From Verrucomicrobiota bacterium (GTDB taxonomy: Bacteria; Verrucomicrobiota; Verrucomicrobiia; Opitutales; Opitutaceae), in contig VHCJ01000025.1 in the NCBI GenBank assembly GCA_016871755.1, forward strand, positions 1 through 42,528: DNA of 42,528 nucleotides. The letters are read 5' to 3'. Below are positions 25,334-32,706 of this stretch, piece by piece (position 1 is the stretch's first letter; each line of letters begins with the position of its first letter). Made by a program: the position numbers and the translations under genes. The notes below the pieces were generated by a model. That model saw only the letters and a list, made by a program, of their open reading frames with translations. It made no database searches and was not told the DNA's origin.

Positions 25334-26749
25334 TCACCTCAAGGTGGCGGGCTCGAACGGATTGTGCGGGAAGGATTTCATCTTCCCCGGGTTCAGCAGC
25401 CCGGCGGGGTCCACTTCGGCCTTCAACGCCCGCTTCTCCGCGATGTTCGGATGCCGCCCTCCCTCCTCCAGGAAGAAGGTGTGGGGATTGGCGATACCCA
25501 CTCCGATCTCACCGCAAACCCGGATGATCTCCTGCAGGCGTTCTTCCGACTTGAAAAAGACCAACGGAATCCCTCCGACGACGACGTGGCTGCCGCCACC
25601 GCTCGAACCACCGGCGCCGCCCGCCACGAACTTGATGCCACCCGCCATCCACTCGAGGTGGAAGAGGATCTCACCGGGAAAACGGCGGTGCAGTTCCGCG
25701 AACTGCTCACGGAAATTGGTCCCGAATCCGGACTGGAGGTAGGTGATGGAGGGATCAGTCTTCAGCGCCCACAGCGTGGTGTGATTCCACGTGTAGTCCG
25801 TGATGAAGGGAGGTCTCGGCGGATCCGACAGCGGCTGACGGTAGACGCAGGCCAGTCCCGCCGCCGCGGCCGAGGCGACCACCGCATCCGCCTGATCGCG
25901 AGCCACGAGGAGAAAGGAGACGTGCTCGCCGGTCTTGAGATGCTTCGCCAGCGGCTTGAAGTACGAGGGAATGGGCCACTCAAACTGGGTGACGAGCCGC
26001 TTGTGCCAACCGTCGTTCCGAGCCGCGCCGTCGCTCCAATCCAAGAGGCGATCCCAGTCGGACGAACTGAGGATCAGCTGCTCATAGTCGGCTTTGGGCG
26101 CGAGTCGCATCTCGACCTCGACCATGAAACCCGTGGTGCCGTAGGTGTGGAGCGCCCGGATCGAGTCGCGCTCCTCCAGTCGAATCAGCCGCGGCTCCTC
26201 CTCGCAGGTCATCAGCGTGACCGACTTGACGTTGTCACCGGCGTTGATGCCGCCCCAGGTGATGGATCCGATGCCACCGGATCCGCCGCAGAAGAAGCCT
26301 CCAATCGTGCTCTTGACCCACGTCGACGGAATGCACCGCAACTCCCACCCCGCCGCCCGGGCCACGGTCTCAATCGCCCCGAGCCGCGCTCCCGCCTCGG
26401 CCCGCACCACCCCGCCGTCCACCGAGTGGATGCGATCGAGTCGGGCGAAGTCGACGACCACGCCGCCATAAAGCGGAACGCACTGGCCGTAGTTCCCCGT
26501 GCCCGCACCCCGTGGCACAATCGGCACCCCGAGTCGAAAGCAGGCCTTGATGACCGCCCGCAACTCGTCGATCGAACCCGGGCGGACCGCCAGGTCGGCC
26601 CGCTTGTCATTCAACTGGCGCTGCAGGACCGGGGAATACCAGAAAAAATCCTTCGAGAGCCCCTCCAGCGCCTCACCACCATCGATCACATGTTGAGCGC
26701 CAAGCAGGACGCGCAACTCGGCAAGCAGGGATTCGGGAAGAGCGGTCAT
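25334..26749 (-). CDS. FAD-dependent oxidase/dehydrogenase (GlcD/VAO type)
   Basis: The protein has 471 residues. The N-terminal PCMH-type FAD domain shows ADLAVRPGSIDELRAVIKAC, PIVPRGAGTGNYGQCVPLYG, and STIGGFFCGGSGGIGSITWG, the pyrophosphate-binding region. The C-terminal part ends with DPAGLLNPGKMKSFP, typical of the FAD-oxidase C-terminal domain. Members oxidise hydroxyacids, aromatic alcohols or amines with transfer to O2, cytochromes or ETF. There is no signal peptide. As first gene of the leftward operon, with its ATG about 180 bases from the LacI-type palindrome, it probably catalyses an oxidation step on the imported compound. The gene has no obvious defects. Confidence 0.88.
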   Translation of the reverse strand: MTALPESLLAELRVLLGAQHVIDGGEALEGLSKDFFWYSPVLQRQLNDKRADLAVRPGSIDELRAVIKACFRLGVPIVPRGAGTGNYGQCVPLYGGVVVDFARLDRIHSVDGGVVRAEAGARLGAIETVARAAGWELRCIPSTWVKSTIGGFFCGGSGGIGSITWGGINAGDNVKSVTLMTCEEEPRLIRLEERDSIRALHTYGTTGFMVEVEMRLAPKADYEQLILSSSDWDRLLDWSDGAARNDGWHKRLVTQFEWPIPSYFKPLAKHLKTGEHVSFLLVARDQADAVVASAAAAGLACVYRQPLSDPPRPPFITDYTWNHTTLWALKTDPSITYLQSGFGTNFREQFAELHRRFPGEILFHLEWMAGGIKFVAGGAGGSSGGGSHVVVGGIPLVFFKSEERLQEIIRVCGEIGVGIANPHTFFLEEGGRHPNIAEKRALKAEVDPAGLLNPGKMKSFPHNPFEPATLR

Positions 26750-27014
26750 GAGGACGGTGTGTCGGAGGACTGAGGTTCCAAGAAAGAGAAATCATTAACC
26801 GCACGTCTGATGCCAAAACTCAAAATCCTTCTGAAAACCCGGAGGAATTGCGGAGACGACAGTACGACAGCGACTTTGATCGGAGTGCTTGTCCAAAAGC
26901 GATGGAAAGCGGAAAAGTGAAGACTGTACAAAAACGTTTTTGTCAAGCAGCCTTCCGCCGCTCAATCTTAGCTACGATCGACGGCGTGGCATTCGCGCTG
27001 CTACACTCACCCCA
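26750..27014. promoter_or_regulatory. Divergent control region of the catabolic module
   Basis: This 265-base interval separates the leftward FAD-oxidase/ABC operon from the rightward deaminase operon. It is richer in A and T than its surroundings and contains the perfect 16-base palindrome at 26928-26943. On the minus strand TTGACA (26946-26941) overlaps the palindrome and is a candidate -35 element for the leftward operon; no good -10 was seen at 17 bases. No small gene is supported here. Confidence 0.55.
26928..26943. promoter_or_regulatory. LacI-type operator, perfect palindrome
   Basis: ACAAAAACGTTTTTGT is an exact 16-base palindrome with the central CG typical of LacI/GalR-family sites. 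It lies between the divergent catabolic operons, 87 bases before the deaminase ATG. A near-identical copy upstream of the lacI gene (32600-32615) also shares flanking bases (GTCAAGCA), which argues against chance. Confidence 0.7.
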
Positions 27015-28313
27015 ATGCTCATTGTCCGCCGCGCCCGCGTTCCCGTTTCCTTGCTTCCGGTTCGTCCGGTCGGCGCGCAGATCGACGCGTTGGAACCGGC
27101 GGTGCTCTGCGACCTCGCCATTGATGGGGACCGGATCGCGGCCGTCGTTCCGGGTGGGCAACTCGACTCCCACCCCGCCGCCCGGGAATTCGACGCGGGC
27201 GGTTCACTGGTGTTTCCCGGCTTCGTCGACGCCCACGTTCACCTAGACAAGACCCATACGTGGCATCGTGCGCCCAACCGGTCCGGCACCTTCATGGGCG
27301 CGCTGCAGGCCTTGGCGGACGACAAGGTGCACTGGAGCGAAGCCGATCTGCATCGTCGCGCCGGCTTCGCCCTGCGCTGCGCGTGGGCACACGGTACGCG
27401 GGCGATCCGGACGCATGTCGACACCGGTCCGGAATGGGGTGAGCGCAGTCACGCCGTGATGGCGGCGCTGCGGAGGGAGTGGGCCGGTCGCATCACTCTG
27501 CAAGCCGTCCCGCTCTGCGGCGGCAGCGACTACCTCTCGGCCGCCGGCGAAAGGCTGGCGGACCTCGCGCTGCGCCACGGCGCCAGCGCGCTGGGAGGGT
27601 TTCTCATCATGTCCGGCGAACTGCCCGCCCAGCTGGACCGGATGCTCGCCATCGCGTTCGAGCGCGGCGTCGGGGTCGATCTGCACGTGGACGAAAGCGG
27701 CAACCCACAGGCGGAATGCCTCCGGCTGGTGGCCGAGGCCGTGTTGCGGGCGGGTTTCAGTCTGCCCGTGGTGTGCGGTCATTGCTGCAGCCTGGCGGTT
27801 CAGGATCACGCCCGCGCCCAGTCCACGATCGCGCTGGTCCGGGAGGCGCGCATCGGCATCATCTCATTGCCGGAATGCAATCTCTACCTCCAGGATCGAC
27901 GGGGCGCCGACGCACCCTTTCCCCGCACCCCGCTCTGGCGCGGGATCACGCTGGTGCATGACCTCATGGATGCTGGAATCCCCGTCGCCTGCGCCAGCGA
28001 CAACGTGCGCGACGCCTTGCACGCGTTCGGCGACTACAACCTCGCGGAGGTGTACGCGCAAAGCGTGCGACTCGCTCATCTCGATGCGCGTCTGGAGGAC
28101 TCCGTTCGCGTCGTCACCCGCACCGCGGCGGATCTGATCGGTCTTCCCGACCGAGGCCGGATCGCGCCGGGGGCGGCGGCGCACTTGGTCGTGCTCGAGG
28201 CCCACCGCTTCAGCGAACTCCTGAGTCGCCCTAGTGCCTCCCCCCTCTGCATCGACGCGGAGGAGATTCACCGTCCATCGGTCCCCCCCTTCGCCGAGCT
28301 CAACGATCGTTAA
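27015..28313 (+). CDS. Cytosine-deaminase-like metal-dependent amidohydrolase
   Basis: The protein has 432 residues. It matches the CodA branch of the amidohydrolase superfamily: His74-x-His76 in DAHVHLDKTH, His224 and Glu227 in LHVDESG, His256 in CGHCCSL and the metal/catalytic Asp329 in ASDNVRDAL. A C-terminal strand IAPGAAAHLVVLEAH completes the small beta domain. This branch deaminates or opens cytosine, isocytosine, creatinine and related rings, so the substrate cannot be given from sequence. The ATG at 27015 is preferred; an ATG at 26889 would run through the operator. It leads the rightward operon with DUF2165, RidA and creatininase genes 12 to 40 bases apart or overlapping. Confidence 0.87.
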   Translation: MLIVRRARVPVSLLPVRPVGAQIDALEPAVLCDLAIDGDRIAAVVPGGQLDSHPAAREFDAGGSLVFPGFVDAHVHLDKTHTWHRAPNRSGTFMGALQALADDKVHWSEADLHRRAGFALRCAWAHGTRAIRTHVDTGPEWGERSHAVMAALRREWAGRITLQAVPLCGGSDYLSAAGERLADLALRHGASALGGFLIMSGELPAQLDRMLAIAFERGVGVDLHVDESGNPQAECLRLVAEAVLRAGFSLPVVCGHCCSLAVQDHARAQSTIALVREARIGIISLPECNLYLQDRRGADAPFPRTPLWRGITLVHDLMDAGIPVACASDNVRDALHAFGDYNLAEVYAQSVRLAHLDARLEDSVRVVTRTAADLIGLPDRGRIAPGAAAHLVVLEAHRFSELLSRPSASPLCIDAEEIHRPSVPPFAELNDR

Positions 28314-28325
28314 CCCCCTCCGCCC

Positions 28326-28820
28326 ATGCTCACCCGTCTCGCCAAGATTTCACTGGTGGCTTCCGCAGCCTTGTTCCTGCTGATTGTCGTCTTCAATAAC
28401 CTCACCGACTACGGTTCGAACTTCGAGTTCGTGCGACACGTGCTTTCCATGGACACGACCTTCCCGGGCAACCGCGGGATGTGGCGCGCGATGACCTCGC
28501 CGATCATCCATCACATCTTCTACGCCCTGATCATCGTCTGGGAGTGGGTGGCCGGAGTCATGCTGGCGGTTGCCGCGGGTCGCATGTGGAATGCGCGCGC
28601 CCAGTCGACGGACGCTTGGCGCAAAGCGACCTCCCTTGCCGTGGCGGGCCTCACGGTGAGCCTTCTCCAGTGGTTGATCGCCTTCATCATCGTCGGCGGC
28701 GAATGGTTTCTCATGTGGCAGTCGACCACCTGGAACGGGCAAACCGCCGCGGCCCGGATGTTCGTCGTCTTTGCCCTGATCTTGATCTTTCTGAATCAGC
28801 GCGACGACGAGGTTGCCTGA
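28326..28820 (+). CDS. DUF2165 small membrane protein
   Basis: The protein has 164 residues with four transmembrane segments, the first being ISLVASAALFLLIVVFNNLTD. The FNNLTDYGSNFEFVRHVLSMD loop, shown here as NFEFVRHVLSMD, and FIIVGGEWFLMWQS are the conserved parts of DUF2165. Its function is unknown; the conserved polar residues next to membrane helices could bind a ligand or cofactor. It lies 12 bases after the deaminase gene, so a link with the pathway, for instance in transport or membrane redox, is inferred from position only. Confidence 0.82.
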   Translation: MLTRLAKISLVASAALFLLIVVFNNLTDYGSNFEFVRHVLSMDTTFPGNRGMWRAMTSPIIHHIFYALIIVWEWVAGVMLAVAAGRMWNARAQSTDAWRKATSLAVAGLTVSLLQWLIAFIIVGGEWFLMWQSTTWNGQTAAARMFVVFALILIFLNQRDDEVA

Positions 28821-28857
28821 CGACGCGATTCATTCAGCCGACCCGACACGCTCCACC

Positions 28858-29256
28858 ATGCTGAAGAAGACCCTCGTCTACCCCACCGGTTTCGCCAAGC
28901 CTCGCGGCGCCTACAGCCCTGGCATCCTGCTGGAGACGGCGGGGGTGAAAACGCTGTACGCGACCGGGCAACTCGCAGTTGACCCCTCTGGCAACGTCAT
29001 CTCCCCCGGCGACGCGACCGAGCAGAGCGAGTACGTTTTCAAGTTGCTGGGCGAAATTCTCCAAGCGGCAGGAATGACGTTTGATCACGTCGTGCGCGCG
29101 CAGACCTACCTCACGAACATGGACGATTTCCCCCGGTTCTCGGAGGTGCGCAACCGGTACCTCGGAGGATCCATGGCCGCGAGCACCCTCATCGAAGTCA
29201 AGGGACTCGCCCGCCCCGGCTGCTGCGTGGAGATCGAAATCACCGCCGTCGCATGA
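28858..29256 (+). CDS. RidA-family (YjgF/YER057c/UK114) protein
   Basis: The protein has 132 residues. Family landmarks are AYSPGILLE near the start (the active-site loop), YATGQLAVDPSGNV, QAAGMTFDHVVRAQTYLTNM, and the C-terminal ARPGCCVEIEITAVA, in which the usual arginine of the R-P-x-A/G-x-V-E-I-E motif is present. RidA proteins hydrolyse reactive enamine/imine intermediates; several paralogues act inside pyrimidine and other nitrogen-compound pathways. The ATG at 28858 fits the family start. Its stop overlaps the start of the next gene (ATGA), giving tight coupling to the creatininase-like protein. Confidence 0.92.
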   Translation: MLKKTLVYPTGFAKPRGAYSPGILLETAGVKTLYATGQLAVDPSGNVISPGDATEQSEYVFKLLGEILQAAGMTFDHVVRAQTYLTNMDDFPRFSEVRNRYLGGSMAASTLIEVKGLARPGCCVEIEITAVA

Positions 29257-30026
29257 GCACGCCCGCCCCTGTCACGCCGCTCTGCATTGCCGACGACACG
29301 ACCTTCTGGCCGTGGCATCGCTGGCCCGAGTTTCACCGCTGGCCCGATCGCGAGCGCACCCTCGTCGTCGTTCCTCTGGCCGGCAGCGCCGACTGGGGTC
29401 TCGGCCATCCCCTGGACGCCGAGGAGACCGTGCTGATGAGCGTGCTGCGCGAAGCGTCCTTGCAACGGCCCGCTCATCTCAAGTTGCTGGTGCTGCCGCC
29501 GGTGCGATTTGTGCTCGGGCCGGATGCCGGCTGCGCGTTCGCCGTGGATCCGCCCCTCGCCCACGGCCTCTTGGCGGAGCTTCTCGCCTCCGTCTCGGCC
29601 TCTGGATTTAGGAAAGTTGTTCTGTACAACTCCAGCCCTTGGAATGAGGAGCTCATCGCCGCCGTCGCGCGCGACAACCGCATTGCGTTGGGCCTGCAGA
29701 TCTTCCGCATCAGCCTCAGCGGACTGGGTCTCGACCTCCACCCGACGCGCAGCCAGTCCCGCAGCCAGTTTCAGACCCTCGTTACCGCCCTGACTGGCCG
29801 CGAGCCCGAGGCCGCCGGAGTGGGCGCAACCGCTCAGGCCATGCGCGGCTGGGGTGACGAGTCGGTACGGCCGCTCTTGGATCCCCCATTGCCAGTCGCG
29901 GCCGCGCGTGCCGCAGGGACACCGCTCCTTGCCGCAGCAGCCGGAAAACTGCTCCGGCTGCTGGGCGAGATCGATGCCCGCGCTCCCCTCGCCAACGGGG
30001 GCAAGATCCTTCCCGCCCAGATCTGA
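29253..30026 (+). CDS. Creatininase-fold protein lacking the metal ligands
   Basis: The protein has 257 residues. Its overall pattern follows creatininase, but the key sites are altered. The stretch GSADWGLGHPLD (44-55) stands where active members have G-[ST]-x-E-Q-H-G-x-H-L-P, and NSSPWNEE (126-133) stands where they have N-x-H-G-G-N. The first metal-binding Glu and His and the His of the second motif are therefore missing; LDAEE retains a possible Asp. It is followed 13 bases later by a full creatininase with all ligands. The likely reading is a non-catalytic or re-purposed partner subunit. I rate the fold assignment as good but not certain. Confidence 0.65.
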   Translation: MSTPAPVTPLCIADDTTFWPWHRWPEFHRWPDRERTLVVVPLAGSADWGLGHPLDAEETVLMSVLREASLQRPAHLKLLVLPPVRFVLGPDAGCAFAVDPPLAHGLLAELLASVSASGFRKVVLYNSSPWNEELIAAVARDNRIALGLQIFRISLSGLGLDLHPTRSQSRSQFQTLVTALTGREPEAAGVGATAQAMRGWGDESVRPLLDPPLPVAAARAAGTPLLAAAAGKLLRLLGEIDARAPLANGGKILPAQI

Positions 30027-30039
30027 GGGTGCTGCCACC

Positions 30040-30852
30040 ATGAGTTCGAACCCCCTCCCGCCTTTCCCCTCCTACCGGTCGCGCTACCTGACCGCCATGA
30101 CACCGCGCGAGATCGCGGGTCTTCCCGACAAGGCCTGGGCTCCGGTGATCATCGTCACCGGCGCGATCGAGCAGCACGGACCACACCTCCCCGTGGCCGT
30201 CGACTCCTTCCTTGGCCAAGTCTGGCTGGAGAGAGCGCTTCCCCTGTTGGCCAGCGACACACCCTGCTACGTCGCTCCCCCCATCACCGTCGGCAAGAGC
30301 AATGAGCACACGGGGTTTCCCGGAACGCTTTCGATCTCAAAGGATACCCTGCGCAGACTCCTCCTCGCGCAGGCGCGCCAGCTTGGCGCGTGGGGTTTCC
30401 GCCATGTCGCGATCATCAACACGCATGGGGGAAACTCGGCCGTGATCACCTACACCCTTCGCGAAATCTCGGCCACGCTGGGCCTCCGTTGCGGAATGCT
30501 CGCCCCGAAGGTCGATCACGGTTTGGGCGCGCAGGAACTGACCTACGGCTACCATGCCAATACGGTGGAAACCGCCCTGATGCAGGCTGAGGCCGGACGC
30601 TACGTCGACATGGCATTGGCCGTGAGTGAGTACTGCGGTCAGGTCGAGTCGTCAGGAGACCTCCGCCCCGAGCGCGCGCCCGCCACGATGGCGTGGATCA
30701 CCTCTGATCTCTCCCGCACCGGCGTGATGGGTGACGCCCTCGCCGGCACCGCGGACAAAGGGCACCTGTGGCGCGACCAGATCGCGTCAGCCTACGCCGC
30801 CGCCATCACCGACCTGGCCCGCGCCGCCAAAGCCGACGCACCGCCCGCTTGA
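30040..30852 (+). CDS. Creatininase-family amidohydrolase
   Basis: The protein has 270 residues. The two-metal site is complete: Glu44, His46 and His49 in GAIEQHGPHLPVAVD with Asp55, His129 in INTHGGN, and Glu177 in YHANTVETALM. Also typical is GKSNEHTGFPGTLSIS, which carries the substrate lid region. Creatininase-family enzymes open amide rings (creatinine to creatine) or hydrolyse formamides, as in the deazaflavin pathway. Being last in the operon behind the deaminase-like enzyme and RidA suggests a ring or amide hydrolysis step of the same pathway. True creatinine use is not shown; no creatinase or sarcosine oxidase is nearby. Confidence 0.9.
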   Translation: MSSNPLPPFPSYRSRYLTAMTPREIAGLPDKAWAPVIIVTGAIEQHGPHLPVAVDSFLGQVWLERALPLLASDTPCYVAPPITVGKSNEHTGFPGTLSISKDTLRRLLLAQARQLGAWGFRHVAIINTHGGNSAVITYTLREISATLGLRCGMLAPKVDHGLGAQELTYGYHANTVETALMQAEAGRYVDMALAVSEYCGQVESSGDLRPERAPATMAWITSDLSRTGVMGDALAGTADKGHLWRDQIASAYAAAITDLARAAKADAPPA

Positions 30853-30917
30853 TCGGCGCCTCGTCGTGGCGGAGACACGTTCTCCCGCCCGCCGAAAGTC
30901 CGCCGCGCCACTCCGCG

Positions 30918-32237
30918 TCAAAACGCGTCCGGATTGCGCTGAAAGTCGAGGGCCAAGGCGGCGCTCCACGAAAACTCATCGGTGCCGAGGCCAAGCGCTG
31001 ATGGGTCGATGCCGGGCCGCGGGTCAAAGTATTCCCAGCGCCCCGCAGCGCCAAGGACCCGCAGCGTGTCGGACCGCACGCGTTCGGCCAGATCGTCCAA
31101 GCCGGCCTGGCGCAGGCCATGATGGAGCATCCAGTTCACATTCACCCAGACGGGGCCGCGCCAGTATCTGACCGGGTCAAACGTCGGCTCGTCCGTCGCC
31201 ACGGAAGGACAAAGCAGCCAGTCCGCGCTCGGCGCGAACGAGGACGTAAGGTGACGGGCCAGCGCCCGCTGCTGCGCGTCATCGCAGACTCGGGCGAACA
31301 GAGGCATGAAGCCGGAGGAGGTCTTGATTTCGATCCGGCGATCCGCGCGGAGGTCGTACGGAAAGTAGAAGCCCCGCTCGGCATCCCAGAATTTCCGGTT
31401 GATTGCGGCGGACGTCTTTTCACACCACCCCTCGATTTCGCCCACCGTTGCCGCATCGGCGTTCAGGTCGCGCGCCAGCGAAAGCAGCGCAAGGTTCGAA
31501 CGCGCCAACACGGCGTTGAAGAGCACATCCTGGATCAGGAACGGGGAACGTTCCGCAATCTCCGCGTCCCGGTAGCCACACGCATTGAAGAGATCAACCA
31601 ACGCCAGACAGCGGCGATAGTTGACGTCGGTGGGACGGTGGGCGGCCGCGACCGTCTGGTTGTCGCGCCGCAGGCCCGAGACGTCCCGCGCCCGCGTCAG
31701 GTCGATTGCCTCCAGCGCCGCATCGTAAACGGGAGAATTGTCGGTCCCGGCCTCCCAGTTGTGCTGAATGTAGACCAAGCCTTCGCCGAGGGGATCGCGG
31801 TTCCGGTAGAGGTGACGATGTTGGGCCACCAGTGACGGAAAAATCTCGCGCCGGAATGCCTCCCACTCCGACGTCCGCCCCAGGGGCAGCGAAGAAATCC
31901 GTTCGACAATGAAGGCGAAGACCGGCGGCTGGGTAATCCCCGACGTGCGAACCCCGGCGGGCCGCCACGGGACCTGATCCGTGCCCCACGCGTCAGGGCC
32001 GGGAAAGTAGTTGTCGGCCGGACGGTGAAACACGATGTGCGGCACCATCCCATTGCGCCACTGCCCGCGGAACACGCTGCGGAGCTCCGAAATGGCGCGT
32101 TCAGGCCGAACGTACGCCAGACCGAGCGCGATGAATCCGGCGTCCCAATTCCACTGAAAGGGATACAGGCGCGGCGACGGCAGGGTGTAGCCGTCGCGCC
32201 AGTTGCGATCGAGCGTGGCAGTGGCAGCGGCGAACAT
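30918..32237 (-). CDS. GH63-like (trehalase/mannosylglycerate hydrolase type) glycosidase
   Basis: The protein has 439 residues with an alpha-alpha barrel pattern similar to GH63-related mannosylglycerate and glucosylglycerate hydrolases: RLYPFQWNWDAGFIALGLAY near the start, shown as FQWNWDAGFIALG, then VYIQHNWEAGTDNSPVYDAA with the probable catalytic aspartate in GTDNSP, RGPVWVNVNWMLHHGL, and GTDEFSWSAALALDF at the end. No signal peptide is seen, so it is cytosolic and would act on imported small glycosides or compatible solutes. It is transcribed away from the lacI gene, and its upstream interval carries the second LacI-type palindrome, so it may belong to the same regulon as the catabolic module. 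Confidence 0.82.
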   Translation of the reverse strand: MFAAATATLDRNWRDGYTLPSPRLYPFQWNWDAGFIALGLAYVRPERAISELRSVFRGQWRNGMVPHIVFHRPADNYFPGPDAWGTDQVPWRPAGVRTSGITQPPVFAFIVERISSLPLGRTSEWEAFRREIFPSLVAQHRHLYRNRDPLGEGLVYIQHNWEAGTDNSPVYDAALEAIDLTRARDVSGLRRDNQTVAAAHRPTDVNYRRCLALVDLFNACGYRDAEIAERSPFLIQDVLFNAVLARSNLALLSLARDLNADAATVGEIEGWCEKTSAAINRKFWDAERGFYFPYDLRADRRIEIKTSSGFMPLFARVCDDAQQRALARHLTSSFAPSADWLLCPSVATDEPTFDPVRYWRGPVWVNVNWMLHHGLRQAGLDDLAERVRSDTLRVLGAAGRWEYFDPRPGIDPSALGLGTDEFSWSAALALDFQRNPDAF

Positions 32238-32253
32238 GGCGGGAGACGTGACG

Positions 32254-32268
32254 CAAACTAATTGTTTG
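32254..32268. promoter_or_regulatory. Inverted repeat upstream of the GH63-like gene
   Basis: CAAAC-TAATT-GTTTG has five-base arms around an AT-rich centre, 17 bases upstream of the glycosidase ATG on the minus strand. It could be a regulator site or an element of the transcript leader. It resembles the LacI-type site only loosely and lacks the central CG. Confidence 0.3.
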
Positions 32269-32599
32269 AGCTGGCGCTGACGCGCGCCCGGTTCAACTCA
32301 GGGCATCCACGACTGATCCGCAGCGCGATGCAGGAACGCGCGGCGGTCGACCCTTTCGGAACCCGATTTCGCGCTCTTTTCCACCCGCTGCTCCGTTGCC
32401 GGGCATCATCTCGGAACGTCCCGGATCCAACGGAAAGGATGCGCGGAGGGGACCACGGGCAGCACGAGAGTTCGGTCGAACCAGAAAAGCACACAGCGAG
32501 GTAGTTTTTGGCGCTCGCGCGCCGCTCCCAAGACAAGGCCCCTGCCGGCGCGGCAAGAACTGGGAAAACCGGCACGGAAGCCGCGGAGATGAAGGCTAG

Positions 32600-32615
32600 A
32601 CAGAAACGTTTTTGT
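32600..32615. promoter_or_regulatory. LacI-type operator, near-palindrome
   Basis: ACAGAAACGTTTTTGT differs from the perfect palindrome at 26928-26943 by one base. It lies 91 bases before the lacI start and far upstream of the GH63-like gene. Bases on both sides are also shared with the other copy: GTCAAGCA to the right, and CTTCA in the minus-strand reading. Autoregulation of lacI and control of the glycosidase are inferred. Confidence 0.65.
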
Positions 32616-32706
32616 CAAGCAACGTCTCCGACCGGCAACTCGCGGATTTGGTCATGGGTTCTTTACCCGCCCCGTGTTTCCGGTATTCGGAGATTCCTCT
32701 CGTATC

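Larger units (their letters stand above)
32238..32706. other. 469-base divergent interval between the GH63-like gene and lacI
   Basis: No gene is supported. It contains the LacI-type operator copy at 32600-32615 near lacI and a second inverted repeat near the glycosidase start at 32254-32268. The plus-strand part next to lacI (32640-32706) is relatively T-rich, as expected of a promoter, but no clear -35/-10 pair can be assigned. On the minus strand TTGACA at 32618-32613 overlaps the operator, just as in the 26750-27014 interval. Confidence 0.5.

Noticed and set aside
25364-26773. A 469-codon plus-strand frame over the FAD oxidase
   Set aside because: It is a shadow of the minus-strand oxidase, which has FAD-binding motifs from end to end.
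32258-32575. A 105-codon minus-strand frame in the lacI upstream interval
   Set aside because: It covers the regulatory region, has no domain pattern and would overlap the inverted repeat in front of the glycosidase gene.
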